64,000 bases of DNA from positions 1,178,001 to 1,242,000 of the forward strand of contig NW_023503555.1 of NCBI RefSeq assembly GCF_014529535.1, in the 5' to 3' direction. The stretch is from Bradysia coprophila. Lineage: Eukaryota; Arthropoda; Insecta; Diptera; Sciaridae. Below are positions 1-12,075 of the stretch, in pieces (within the stretch, counting starts at the first letter, position 1; each line of letters opens with the position of its first letter). The notes beneath the pieces are model-generated. The model saw nothing but the letters and a program-made list of their open reading frames with translations. It made no database searches and was not told the DNA's origin. The translations under genes were made by a program, and so were the position numbers.

Positions 1-3000
1 TAAGCTTATTATCATAATGAGAATCAAATCTGTTACTTAAGACTCTGTTCCTGTTCGATTAAATTATAGTCCATGGATGGAAGTTCATACAAATCTTGTA
101 CTTCATTTGCATTAACTCACTCGTTTTGCTTATTGCTATAATAAGAACTAGCCATAGCACATCGCTTATGTTTGTGGTGCCAACAACACTCAGGTTAATA
201 AAAAATTTTAGAACGCAGGGGAGACAATAGTCATGTCTCTGTCTCCCCATCCGCTGAAACGTTAGAAGCCTTTGTGATGAATAAGGTTGTATTTACCTCG
301 GAAAAAAAGTTGGAAATTGCATTTTATCTGATGACTTGTGGTCCTCTAACTTTTCTTCCATCATTGAACAAATAACTATTTCATATGTGCGGTTTGATTA
401 ACCTTATTTCGTACAGTCAAAAGGCCATGAGACAATGACGTTTTGTTAACTTTTTGTCTGATGATGGTTCGATGTAAAAAATGTCTATTTTCTACCCTAT
501 TGTTTTGACAGAGGACAAAGTAGAAATTTTCTCACCCGAAGTGTCTGTCACCTTTGTTTTTGTGTTGAAAAATCGTGTGACACATTCAAAACTCCTTTGA
601 TGCGTTTGTTTCGTATAGTAAAACGTAAAACGCCTCGCACATAGAAAAAACGCTGCGTTCACCTCAATCTGAAAGTAGAATTTCCACTCTGACCGCAAAA
701 CTCCTTGTTGGAATTTCCTATGTTCTTCAACTATTAACAGACAACTATTTCGTAATTGTATGCAAATTTTAAAAAATTGAAATTTTTCCGATTTTCATTC
801 AAATGAAACCCATTAAAGACACAACGAAAAATAGTATCAACACGTCAAACAGTTCAGTCTTGTTAATTGTTATGAACATTAAACATTTACATTGAGGGAA
901 CCTTTCCTTTTAAAAGATTTCGTAGAATTTCAAAATACGGAAAACCAGTAAAATCCCAGCATTATTGTTGCGTGGAAACTTTAACCTTGAAAATAAAAAC
1001 TTTTTCATTCACACAACAGTCTATAATGAGGTTCTCTTTCTCAGAACACCTTTGTTTGCATGTTCGAAGCGACAAATTCGTGAGAATATGGATGACTTGG
1101 TAGAGCTTAATGAACAATTGATGTGAGATGAACAACAGATACTACAGACAGAACGAGAAAAATGAGCCCTGCTAACTCTATAGTAGTAGGACAAACAAAA
1201 TTTTCACTTTAAACCACCTAGAAACAATACAGAAACTGACCAAATTTGTCAGAAGAATATTCAGTCCCATTTTCCGCGCTGTATCCGCACAAATCTTGCG
1301 GTCATGCGTCATTGTTTTTCATTAAATATCGGGAGTAATGACGACGATGATCGTTAAATGGCTACCTATCTCCATAAAGGTAAAGTTTAGCCGCAAAATA
1401 ATCTGAAAGTAGACAAAATAAAACTATAAAACGAACTACCTGTGGCAATAACTCTTCTATAACTGCCGTTTAGTTGTACACAATAAATGCATAAGGGAAT
1501 CAACACGGGTGTAGTCAGAGACGTAGTTCTTAGTTCATTTCAGCGGGGTCGCTGCAGACATGATTGTATGATTTTATGAAAATTGATTTTGAAAATATCA
1601 TTCTGATGTTGCACACGTGAAAATGCGACATCCAGACAAAGACTATTTTTGGGAAAATTTGGAAAAATGTGAGAAAATTCTGGAAAAAGTTGGAAATTGC
1701 ATTTCGAGGGAGTTGTCACCCGAGAAAAAAGAATTCACGTCGTAAGTGCGGTCGAAATTTAAAATGGAAAGTGCGGAGGTCTTTCTACCGTAGCGTCATT
1801 TTCATACAATGAAGCGTTGAAATGTATTTTTCGGTTCACTTTTTCATCGAATCGTTCACTTAAAATTCAAATTTTAGGCACACTTACGGCGTGAATTCCG
1901 ACTTTTTCCCCGTTTTTCACAACAAAGGCTTTTGAAGTTTCAGCTGCGTTGTGAGAACTATATTCGTCAACGTTTCAAGTATTATTCTAAGTTTCAGTAA
2001 AAATATATTTCCATGGGCAACCGTCCCCCGACAAAACTTAGCCTCTGCTATTTTGTTTTGTCGTTTCGGTATTAATTAACAAATTAGATTGATACGAAGT
2101 GGCAATGAAATCGTAAAAAATATTTGCTATATTTATTGAGCTTTGTGTGTTTGTTTACTTAGGGTTTTCCTTTAGATGTAGACTGTTTATAATATCCGTA
2201 AAAGATGGATCATACAAAGGCAGACACATTTCCGAACAACAATCATTCAAAACATAATTGACCTTGTGTTCTGCAACGAGCGACAAAAAAAATAATGAAA
2301 GAGTCAGTCATTTAATGCCTAACATTTACATAATGATGAATAATGTGAGGGATCATTCATAAAATAACGAACGCTTTGAAGGGGAAAGGGTTTGACAAAA
2401 GTGTTTGCTTCACACAAATCGAAATTTTCTTCATACATTTTTGCGTACGTAGGTGTTGTGCGTTTGAATATTCGCATCTTTTCACTTGCGTATTCAGTGA
2501 ACGGCCCCATATGTGTATTCGCATTCTTTTCTTATTTATCATGTATTAGCAGACTGCAAGACTATTATAGCTTTACAACAGACATTCCCACTCATAAAGC
2601 ACATATCAGGTATGTATGTACAATACAATGAGTACATACGATCAAATGTGAAAAAGAGAAGAATGTTCTTGGAAACGGTAAGCATGCAATTGCTTTAACA
2701 GTTTCTTATTAACATATTGACGAGAAAAAGAATCACGTGCTTTGATTGGGACTCGTGAGTTGTTTGCAACACAGAAAACCGGACACGACTGAAATTATCA
2801 AGAAAATGACATTTTGACGTGATGATTGGCTCTGTTGAAAAAGGCCTATTGAACGGAAATTCATGAAATTTCAGTAGTATTTTAGGTGCTGGTGGTTAGG
2901 CTGTTCTCAAGATTTTGACTTCTCACTAAGGTACTATGTTAGCTTTCCGCGTGTTATCCTTTTCGAAGGAAGCTAGATCTTGTACTTCAATTTTCCAGTG

Positions 3001-4561
3001 ATTGTAGCAAAATCTTTTACTTCACTTTATTAATCATTCATTTTAAAACAGGGATCATATTCCTTTAATGTTTAACATATAAGAGGCCTACAGCAGCGCT
3101 GTTACTAGGATCTGGTACTTTAACTACAAAAGATTGCAGAAAATCTTGTACTTCAATTTCTTCAACAATTACTTTAAATCGGAAGTTCAACGATTTTCGT
3201 TTGTTTTCGGGGTTGTTAATAACGATTCGTTGTTGAATTCAGATTCAGATTCGCCTTCATACATCCATTAACACTTTTTACGTCCGATTCCAATTTTCGA
3301 TCTTCGGTCGTGCATAAAAACTCAATTATTATATGAGATTAATATGAGAACTCTTACCAATTTGGTACGGTCGGTGTACGTATGCGCTGTGTCTATCTAT
3401 GTGTGTGAAAGCTATAATTATTGTTGAATGTAGGTGAAGAAATGTATGATTTATGGCAAAACGTTGAGAATCAATATAACATTTTAAAACTGCTTTTAAA
3501 ACACATCACATGACTCTACCACGGAAAAACCACCATTGAAATGCAAAACTGGTTTCTTTTTCTGCATCATATTTGTTTGCACACATGTGATACAGGCGAT
3601 GTACATAGCACCAACCTTTGTTTATTGAGGTTTATTCAACTTTATCCGTACAAGTTACGTTACTGAACAGCATTTTTTCAGGTTTTGTTTTCTTAAGAGA
3701 AAGTAAAGGTCATAGCACCATCGGGTCCTTTAATTGCTTTCTAATTGCTCTATTACGATTGCAAAACTGATCTCGTTAGACCTATCAAGATTTCCATCTA
3801 ACCTTCAAGAAATAAAAGTAATTCCAATTAATAGAACAATTTCTGCGATGATGTCATACGGTATAAGATTATACATTTCAGAACTGCAGTTTATCATGCA
3901 CTGACAATGCTAATTAAAATAAAATTCCGATTTGCAAGTAAAATCGCAGTTTTTCAATAAACGTTTTGACAAAGTTAACTCCTTTCCATTTCAGAAATTA
4001 TACATTTGAGCACTGAAGCACGTGCATTACTATACCACATTTATACTGATTAGCATACAGTATGTACCGCCTTATCAAACAGATCAGCTTGTGTAACTTT
4101 TTTGATTAGAGAGATTTTTAATAGAATAACTTTAATTGCTGGCAATAAAAATTTCCGCATATCGCGAACGTAGCAATTATATCGCTATAAATATCAGTTT
4201 CAATACTTAATGTGAATACACAAAAAGAGCTTCATTCAATAGTTGTTTGAGCAGCCAGTGGAAAAATGAGTACAGATTCAAGTCGAAGCTTTGAACGAGA
4301 AATGAAAATCTGACTTTTTCTAACATATTTATGTAACATTTTTTAGCAAAAACCACAAAACGGTGCGGGAAATAGTGAATATTCTCTGCCTCATTTTATA
4401 TTGAAATTCAGACCAATTTTAGTTTTTTAATTTATAAATAAAAACAGGCACTGCGATGTGACTGAATTCATTTACGACACTAGCTTATCAGATTACTATC
4501 CTCACAGCCTATTGTGTGTCTTTGACAATTTTAATCTGAAGTGGACAAATTAATGAACAAA
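1..4561. other. Gene-poor interval, degenerate repeats only
   Basis: No exon with recognisable protein similarity on either strand; frames stay below 80 aa. Scattered here are degenerate DR1 cores (about 93 and 2965-3180), GTTGGAAATTGC blocks near 310 and 1690 belonging to the GGAAATTCC hairpin family, and a GGAAAA block near 1640. Confidence 0.5.
2965..3180 (-). repeat. Dispersed repeat DR1, cluster of degenerate minus-strand cores
   Basis: AATCTTTTACTTCACTTTAT (3012-3031) and related AATCTTGTACTTCAATTT blocks near 2975 and 3150 are minus-strand cores of the family. A similar block sits near 93-112. Confidence 0.5.
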
Positions 4562-4565
4562 TTAA

Positions 4566-4937
4566 GAGCGCTCACCCCTTGGCAAAATTCTAGCCTACAT
4601 TTGTGCGCAAAAATATTCGTTTTTTGAGGATTTCTCTGAACGAAAATCTTTTTTTTTTAAAGTAAAACCATTAAAGAAAAAAAATGGTTTGTAAGTCATA
4701 ACTTTACCCACTTGTAGAAACCCTTGCAAAATGTGTAACTTATACATTTTGCAAAGGTTTCTCCAAGTGGGACAACTTATCACCCACAAACCAACTTTTC
4801 CTTTAAATGTAACACATTTTTGCGTGCTTTAATTGTTTTAATTTTTCAAAAAAAGATTTTCGTTCAGAGAAATCATCAAAAAACGAATATTTTTGCGCGC
4901 AAATGTAGGCTACAATTTTGCCAAGGATTGAGCGCTC
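4566..4937. mobile_element. 372-bp foldback MITE with TTAA target duplication
   Basis: The inverted ends GAGCGCTCA / TGAGCGCTC are flanked by TTAA at 4562-4565 and 4938-4941. The whole length folds back: CCTACATTTGTGCGC pairs with GCGCGCAAATGTAGG, and the inner parts (ATTTTGCAAAGGTTTCT) pair as well. TTAA duplication points to a piggyBac- or Kolobok-type element moved by a transposase supplied elsewhere. It has no gene of its own. Confidence 0.85.
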
Positions 4938-5242
4938 TTAACTGAAAAATACTTTTTAATGCTTCCTTTAATGACTATGGGTCCATTAAACGCTACGCTA
5001 CACTTTCCATTTTTTTTTTGACGTGAATTGATCTGAGACGTGAATGTGAAAAAGTGCCATCTGTGGAAAGTTCCTATCCTACGCGCTCTAAGAACTTCCA
5101 AATCTAATTGATATCTGATTGATATCACGCCTATATGTAGGCTACACATATATTTATTCAGTGTGTACAAGGTACATCGTTGCAGCCAATGCAACTACCA
5201 ATGCGATTTAATCACTAGAAAAAATGCATGTGGAATTTTCTG

Positions 5243-5309
5243 ATACAGGAATCGAACTTGGATCATTTTGGTGGAAGGCTAGTACGTAACCACCGTAACC
5301 ACTGAGCTA
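5243..5309 (-). pseudogene. tRNA-like sequence, probably a tRNA-Gly-derived SINE head
   Basis: The minus strand has an A-box-like TTAGCTCAGTGGTTA, an anticodon-loop-like GCCTTCCA as in tRNA-Gly(TCC), and a B-box-like AAGTTCGATTCC in the right order and spacing. The D, anticodon and T stems do not pair properly, so it is not a working tRNA. A tRNA-derived SINE head or tRNA pseudogene is the best reading. Confidence 0.45.
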
Positions 5310-6712
5310 ATATTTGTGTTTTTCAAAGTTTCGTTTAGAGTTCTGTTTTGTATTTTTGCAATTTTTAGTCCGTTGTTTTAGTACTGTTTATCTTTAAAAA
5401 CTTCCAGACAACTACTATTGACCACGATGACAAAACAAGCGGTTTGTTATGGTTAGTGTTCTTTTTTTAATGTGTAGTTTAAGTAAAGAAGTAAAATAAT
5501 TTTCATTTAACATTCGGCAATACTTGCGACAAAAGAAACAACAGTTTTAATGGTATTATGGCGAGGTGATACGCTTGCCTTTTGTAAAAAGCCTAATTCA
5601 GATTCCTACCTACTCAATGAGTCAATTTAAATAAAATCAATTAAATAATTAGTTTCCGAAATCATCACGTCCCGCAACTCACTCAAAGCTTTATTTTTCC
5701 GCATTGAACCGTGAAATATTATTAACTTACAGCACAAAGGGCTTCGGTTCTTGTTATATAAATCAAGAAAGTAGAAAGCATAAACGATAACAACAGGCCA
5801 AGCAACGTAAATATAAGACACAGGAGACATCTATTACAAATCCGTCCTCTTTTTGTATGACTTCGCAATTATTCTAATGAAAGTAAAAGTTTCGTAAATT
5901 TTCTGATGATGAGCGATGATGAAGAACGAATTAAATCGCTGCACAAATTATAGAGCACACACAACCGAATAACGCCTTTTTTTCGCTTCGCACTTCAAAT
6001 GAAAACACCATAATGTAGATGATGTGTGTATATTTAGCCAGATTAACCAAAAAGAGAGATGAAGTTCCTTTTATAGAAAAATTGTTCATTTCTGATACTT
6101 AATTATACGGACGGAGATGTCACATGTATACTATAAGTCTAATGTTCTAATTAAATGAAATGTGCACGACTGGTGTCGTCGTACCTATCCGCTGAACATA
6201 TTTATTTTTATTTCAATAATTTTTTCGGATTGCAAAAAAATGTTCTCTGATTGAAAAGTCCTTCAACTCCGGCGTATAATATTAGCAGATCTGAAACGCC
6301 GCGTAAAAATTATCGTGACCTTTCATAAAAACTTATGAAAAATTCGCCATTTGACTAAACAAATTCAATTGACTTTGATATAGAGACGGACACCAGCAAT
6401 TGAAAAAAATAGCATGTCTGTTCCCCTACTTATTTTGAGTGATCAATGAGAGAGTGTATGAAAACAAATATTATACACATCATCATCGAACAAGGTGAAC
6501 CTCCATAGCTGTGTAATTGTTACACAAATAGTTAAAAGAAAGACTGAGTAATTTTGCATTGGTCATAAAATCGAAAGTATAAAAAAAGCGTCGGTTTTTG
6601 GATTTTATTTTTTAGTATTCATAGGCTACAGAAGAAGACACCTGCTACAAACGGCAATATCATCTGTAATCGACGAGGACGATAAAAAAATCGATGTAAA
6701 CTGGCTCATTTA

Positions 6713-6850
6713 GTCTTATATAACAAAATTACAATGAAAACTAATGAAGTAATAGACTTTGTATCATTTATAGAAAGTACTGGATAGTAAAGGAAGTAAC
6801 AGATGTTTAATGATATGCTTGCCTTGACGTCTGTTAAAGTTTATCTGTCA
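6713..6850 (+). repeat. Dispersed repeat DR1 (core ATGAAGTAAAAGATTTTGTA), copy
   Basis: The order CTTATATAACAAAA, AATGAAGTAATAGACTTTGTA, GGAAGTAACAGAT, ATGCTTGCC and GTCTGTTAAAG is shared with other copies, so this copy shows most of the element. DR1 is my label for this family, defined by comparing copies in this window. Confidence 0.7.
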
Positions 6851-7084
6851 ATTTGCTTGCAATCAAATGAAAATCTATGACATTTGTTGTAAACAACATG
6901 CGAACGCCCGATCCAGATGAACATATCAAATTTTTGCACTCAAAATAGAATCCGTTGTTAAGAAAGCTCGTTAAAAAATTCCACAAAACAAATCCTTTAA
7001 ATTTTAAGAAATTCTGATCAATCTTGAAAATAAAAGAAAATGGAAAATTGACAAAAAAAATCCTTGGAAATAAGAGAAAACCTT

Positions 7085-7275
7085 TTGGAAAATCGTTGAA
7101 TTTTCCTTTGTTTGAAAATTTTCTTTAAGAAAATCATTTAAAGATTTTCTTTAAAAATTCGTTTGAGGATTTTCTTTTAGAAAATCCTTTGAATATTTTC
7201 CTAAAGAAGATCCTTTGAATATTTTCCTTTAGAAAATCCTTTGAAGATTTTCTTCTCGGAAAATTCTTTGAATTT
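7085..7275. repeat. Degenerate ~26-bp tandem repeat
   Basis: Variants of GAAAATCCTTTGAAGATTTTC follow each other at least six times. The 69-aa frame across it is low-complexity and not a gene. Confidence 0.7.
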
Positions 7276-10200
7276 CCTTGATTTTTTAAGTTATTCTGAA
7301 CAGTTCTGAGAATTTTATACAATTCCATAAATGTGACGATCAACTGACTCAGGTTCTCAGGATGAAATTCAAGTACTTAAGTCGGAATTGGTTATATACA
7401 AACTACCGGCTTTTGCCTCTAACATTTTTCAGTCCACGCCTGTTTCGCTATAAAACCAATTATGATAACTATCTTCAGCAGATCTGCATAAACTTCCGAT
7501 CTGATTGAACACAAACAATGACAAGATTTAATTCCTGTTCGAATTGATTACAGGTGTATAAATACATATTGCCAACAACGCCGAGTGATTAACGAATCTA
7601 CATTTCAATTTCCGATACAGTTAATAGGTCTAGACAAAGTGAAAGAGAAGCAATTTTTCACATAATGATTCGGTATCGTAACCTTGCTATTACAACTTTG
7701 TAAACAAAGTGTTTTTCCATCGCATATCGATAAATATGCGTTGCGTTCTATTATATATGAATGCAGGAAAAATGTTGTTAAACCGAACGTGATAACTTTT
7801 AAAACCAAATCGGAATAACTTAAACAGGCAAAAAAATGTGCTTCAAAAATCATCGGAACTCGTAGATCGCCTGCATTACTTATTTTTTCATATTTCGTAT
7901 CGTTAACTTGGAACACACCCGATAGACCTTTAAACGAGAGATTTGAATATGCAAATATATATCCCATACTATATAAGTCACAGTCATATGTATGCCATTG
8001 AATTAGTTCATTGTTTCGAATATTTTAGCATATTTGTTCTTGTCCAACGTATAGGTATCACAATATTACACCAACAAAATGCCAGGTTGATATAATTACT
8101 AAAAGACTTTTTCGGACTGCCTATTTTATGCATGCAAATCGATTATAGAAACCGGAAATGAATTAATAACACGTTTTATCAATAGATACTGCATTTACGT
8201 GTTGTATAAGAAATTGATGGACAGAATTACATTCGTTGGCTTTCAAGAGATTAATTTTTCCATGTTTGTTCGACACTGACATCGCTCCTCGAAAAAGAGG
8301 ACATCCATATACACACAAAAGAAACCCCAGCACCGATGCACTTTTAATAATCCGTTCGAAACCCAGTTAAAGTTTGGAATTAGAAATATAAATTTTTCAA
8401 CCCACTACTCGTTTTTCACCAGGTAAAGCATCATAGCAATATGTCTGAAGTTATGATTAAATGCTTCCTCATTTCGTAAGGCACGTTTCATATACTTCAT
8501 CACCGTTTCCGGCAAAATACTCAAACAAAAAAACCGAAAAGCTTTCAATCCACTTTTCATTTTGAAATAACAATTCAAAGCCAGAATGACCTAAATACAC
8601 ATTTTGAAGAGGTCAAACGCCTTTCGAGTTTTACTTTTTTTTGTTTCTGTACGTAACTTTGTTTTCAAACAATTTTTTTTGTTTGTTAATTTAAAACTTG
8701 ATCGACCTTTGTAACCTAATCGATAGTGAAAATCAGCAGAAGTGTCAGTTTTTCAAACAAGAAAATTATCAACGAACGTACACTGCTGTTTAGTGAATAA
8801 ATGAACGAATCAATTTAGTTAAGGTAGAAATAGATAAATTGAAGGTACACCTGTCAGAACCAGTGTTACAATAGTTTTACTCTTTTAGTTCCACTTTTGT
8901 GAAAAGTGGAAGTATTGCAACGCTGCATATTTGCGGCATGAAGATAGTGCCAGTTTTCCCTTTTACGAATAAATTGTAACCAAAAGAGTGGTCCTATTGC
9001 AACCACAAACAACATGTCACAAACTACTGCCTAGGTGGTCCGGTCATCTGTTATTCATAACGAAGCCTAAAATAAGCGACGTGCTCTAAATAGCATTATC
9101 TTATTATAGTAAAATGTATGTTGACAACAATTCAAGTAAAAGATCTAGCATGAATGCTGTAAACAAAAGATGTAAAAGATTTAACGAAAACGAATGTATT
9201 GCGGTACGTTAGCCGATTTCTACAAGATTGAAGTTTCATGATAATGAAACTCCAATCGTCACATGAAATGAATCGTCGCATCTCATGAATCAAAATTAAT
9301 CTCATGAATCATACATAAGCGAAACACCAGAATTTTCGTGAGAATTTCAATTATCGTCAAACTTTATCTTGTATTTTAAGATAAGAAACTTCATGAAAAA
9401 TAAGCCTCAGGTGACACTGCCTATCCTAATATCTTACTGACGACTCCTAGAGATGTCAGTATTTTGTGATTTGTGGTACTTTGTGATGCCGTTTTGTTTA
9501 GATTGTGATGCACCAGTTGAAAATAGGACACTCGATATTTTTAACGTTGCGAATAGGCAACGGACTATTAGAACATCTACGAGTAAGTGTTACATAGAAA
9601 GCGAATGAAGGAAATATTTATAGGTAGATCGTGTTATTTCAAGTGTCGAAAACTCTCTAGTATTGGAATGAAATCTTTGCATGATTGATGTATATAATGT
9701 AGGCGACCATGACATCGGAAGATTGCATGAATTCAGTAGTGCACACTGTACTGCACAGATAAAATATTTTTGGAACTAGAATTTAATTCCATTGGGAAGT
9801 ACTTTCATTTAACCCCAAATAATTAGGTCCTAGGGATCTAATATCTGTCGAAACTGACTTTAGTTTAAAATCTGGTACTTAAGCACTACATTGATAGGTC
9901 TTACCACTTCTACAATTCGTTCTTAATCCCATCTTAGCTTATTTTGAAATCAATTCCTCGTGAGAATAAAAATGGGATTAAAATGCATTTATGGAGAAAC
10001 GCAAATTACTAGATGGGGCTTCGAACATCAATATTTTTTTCATGATCTTTTTCTGTAGTTTTGTAGGTACTTACTACCAGCAACGTTTTTGAAAGTTTTT
10101 TTTTCAAATTTTTTTTTCGAAGAAATGTTAAATGTTAAATATAAAATCGTTTCAATTTTAATCCCAAAAGACTTACTATTCCAAGGGGATTGGACCTTTC

Positions 10201-11635
10201 CTCCCATTTTTTATCTTTCAGTTTTCGGACTTTCAAATCACAGCCCTTTCCACCACTTCGCAATCTATTTTCCAACAACTGTGTACTAACCTTTACTATT
10301 GACTCGCTCATGTTTATACTATGACGTTAATTGAAATGTCTTTTTCTGTGAATATTTTGGAAGTTATTTGAATAACACAAGCCAAATAGTTAGAATAAAC
10401 AATTAGGGACAATGTTTTTTTTTCCAAACACTTGTTGTTATTCGTATGGAATTAATTAAAATGAAAAACGTGATAAATGTCGTTCTTTTTATCATCACAC
10501 ACCGACCGGCGCGGCATAAAAAACAATCATCTCGCGATATTTTGGCTCTACAAATGAGAAAAATGTTTATTTGATTGAGTCACTTGTACAAATCAAGATT
10601 ACACGTTAGTGATAGAGTGTTCTGCTTTTAATTATTATGCGAAAATTATGTAAATGAGTTTACGGCCACCGTGTCATGTGACAAAATTAATTTATTTTCT
10701 TTTTCGTCAAATTATGTGACTGTTGATATGATGGAAATTAATTGTCGTCGATGAAGAAAAAGAGTGTCGTTTTGTACCTATTTGACATTGTTTTACCTAT
10801 CTCTTTTGGTAAACAAAAATTTTACCCATTGTTTAGCAGTTGTTGTTGATGTTTAACTATTGTTTAATGACTTCATTTACACTCGTAAAATTTCGATCAG
10901 CATATTTGACCATCCATTTATTATACTCAAACTTTTACAAATCAATTTGTCAATGTCATTAACTATGACACTATAATTGCTAGGTGTTTACACGGTATTA
11001 TGCATCCAGTCAAACGTTTTTAAAGAATATTCTCAACGGTGGCACAAAGGAATTTTCGTTCATTTCTCTAAACTGTACGTCTTTGAATTGAAAGCGACTA
11101 AGATCAGTAGACCCCGGGGTCTATGGGTCAAAACTATTGGTCACAGTACAAATGATTTTTTAGGCTCAGCGCAACAGTATGTCAAGGTATTTTTCTTCGT
11201 AACGGACTGGCCGTAAGGACCATATGGGTGAAGTCCCTCTTCTATAAAAATAAGCAGATGAAACCGTTGGTTTAAATTTAATTGCGCAGAAATTATTAGT
11301 ACCAACTGGCTGACGCACGTAATCGACTTACGTGGATCTGGATCTTAATTGAAAATAAGTCAAATATGTGGGTTGTTGCGGACGAAAAGATGATCTCATT
11401 TGGTTGCTATTTTGCATATTAGCAATGTGTAATGCAACTGTGATTTCATCTATTTGAACTTAACACGCAATAGTAACAAATAGGGTAAAGAAGTTAGTTA
11501 CGAGCCTCATGCCAGTTAAGAGCAGGCAAAGAGAAAATCGACTCAGAGTCCAGTGGTTCGTCACTAAAATAAAAAGGGCTCGTAAATGCCCATTTGGAGG
11601 AAGAAGTTTTCGTGTGAATTTTACTGATACAAGGC
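7276..11635. other. Gene-poor interval
   Basis: The longest frame is 120 aa (7605-7967, minus) and resembles no family I know. A small hairpin (GAAGTTTCATGATAATGAAAC) lies near 9230. Nothing else is supported. Confidence 0.45.
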
Positions 11636-12075
11636 GAATGCCATTCGCTCGTATTCTCAATTAATTCGCTCATATTTTCCAGTCGTTCGCTCCATTCATT
11701 CGCTTATATTTACCATTAATTCGCTCATATCTTACCTTCATTCGACCACATTTCCCATCATTCGTTCATAGCAGGGCACTCTCAATAGAACAAACTGACA
11801 AATTAAAATGAAAAATCATATATTTGAATGTGTGTGTGACAGCTTCGTGTACAGACAGTAAAAAGGGACTCTTAATGTCAAAAGTAAAGGGACCCAAAAC
11901 GTCAAAGTAAAGCAAAGTTGACGTTTTCGTGTTAGTGGTGTGTGTGATATAATTTTTCAATGAATTTCGGGTCATAATTCCTCTAGGTAGTCTACCTCTA
12001 TGGTTCATAGTTTGCGCTCGTTCGTTCCACTCATTCTCTCATATTTCCCAACATTCGCTCCAATGGCGAATACAG
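11636..12075. repeat. Degenerate TTCGCTCATATTTCC minisatellite interrupted by an insertion
   Basis: Units related to ATTCGCTCATATTTCCCATC repeat about every 25 bp from 11636 to 11771 and again from 12011 to 12075. The gap is an inserted 231-bp segment, listed separately. Confidence 0.7.
11772..12002. mobile_element. 231-bp insertion flanked by an 8-bp direct repeat
   Basis: GTTCATAG occurs at 11764-11771 and 12003-12010, bracketing sequence unlike the surrounding minisatellite. An 8-bp duplication suits hAT-type insertion, and the left end begins CAGGGCACTC. The right end does not give a clear inverted repeat, so the family is unsure. Confidence 0.6.

Noticed and set aside
4595..4789. 64-aa minus-strand frame
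   Set aside because: It is wholly inside the TTAA-flanked foldback MITE, and its symmetry comes from the palindrome.
5243..5309. A functional tRNA-Gly gene
   Set aside because: A- and B-box-like words and a TCC loop are present, but the stems do not pair and the acceptor stem is missing.
5546..5625. Second tRNA-like sequence (TGGCGAGGTGATA...ATTCAGATTCC)
   Set aside because: The B box is too degenerate and no cloverleaf can be drawn; it may be SINE debris but is not supportable.
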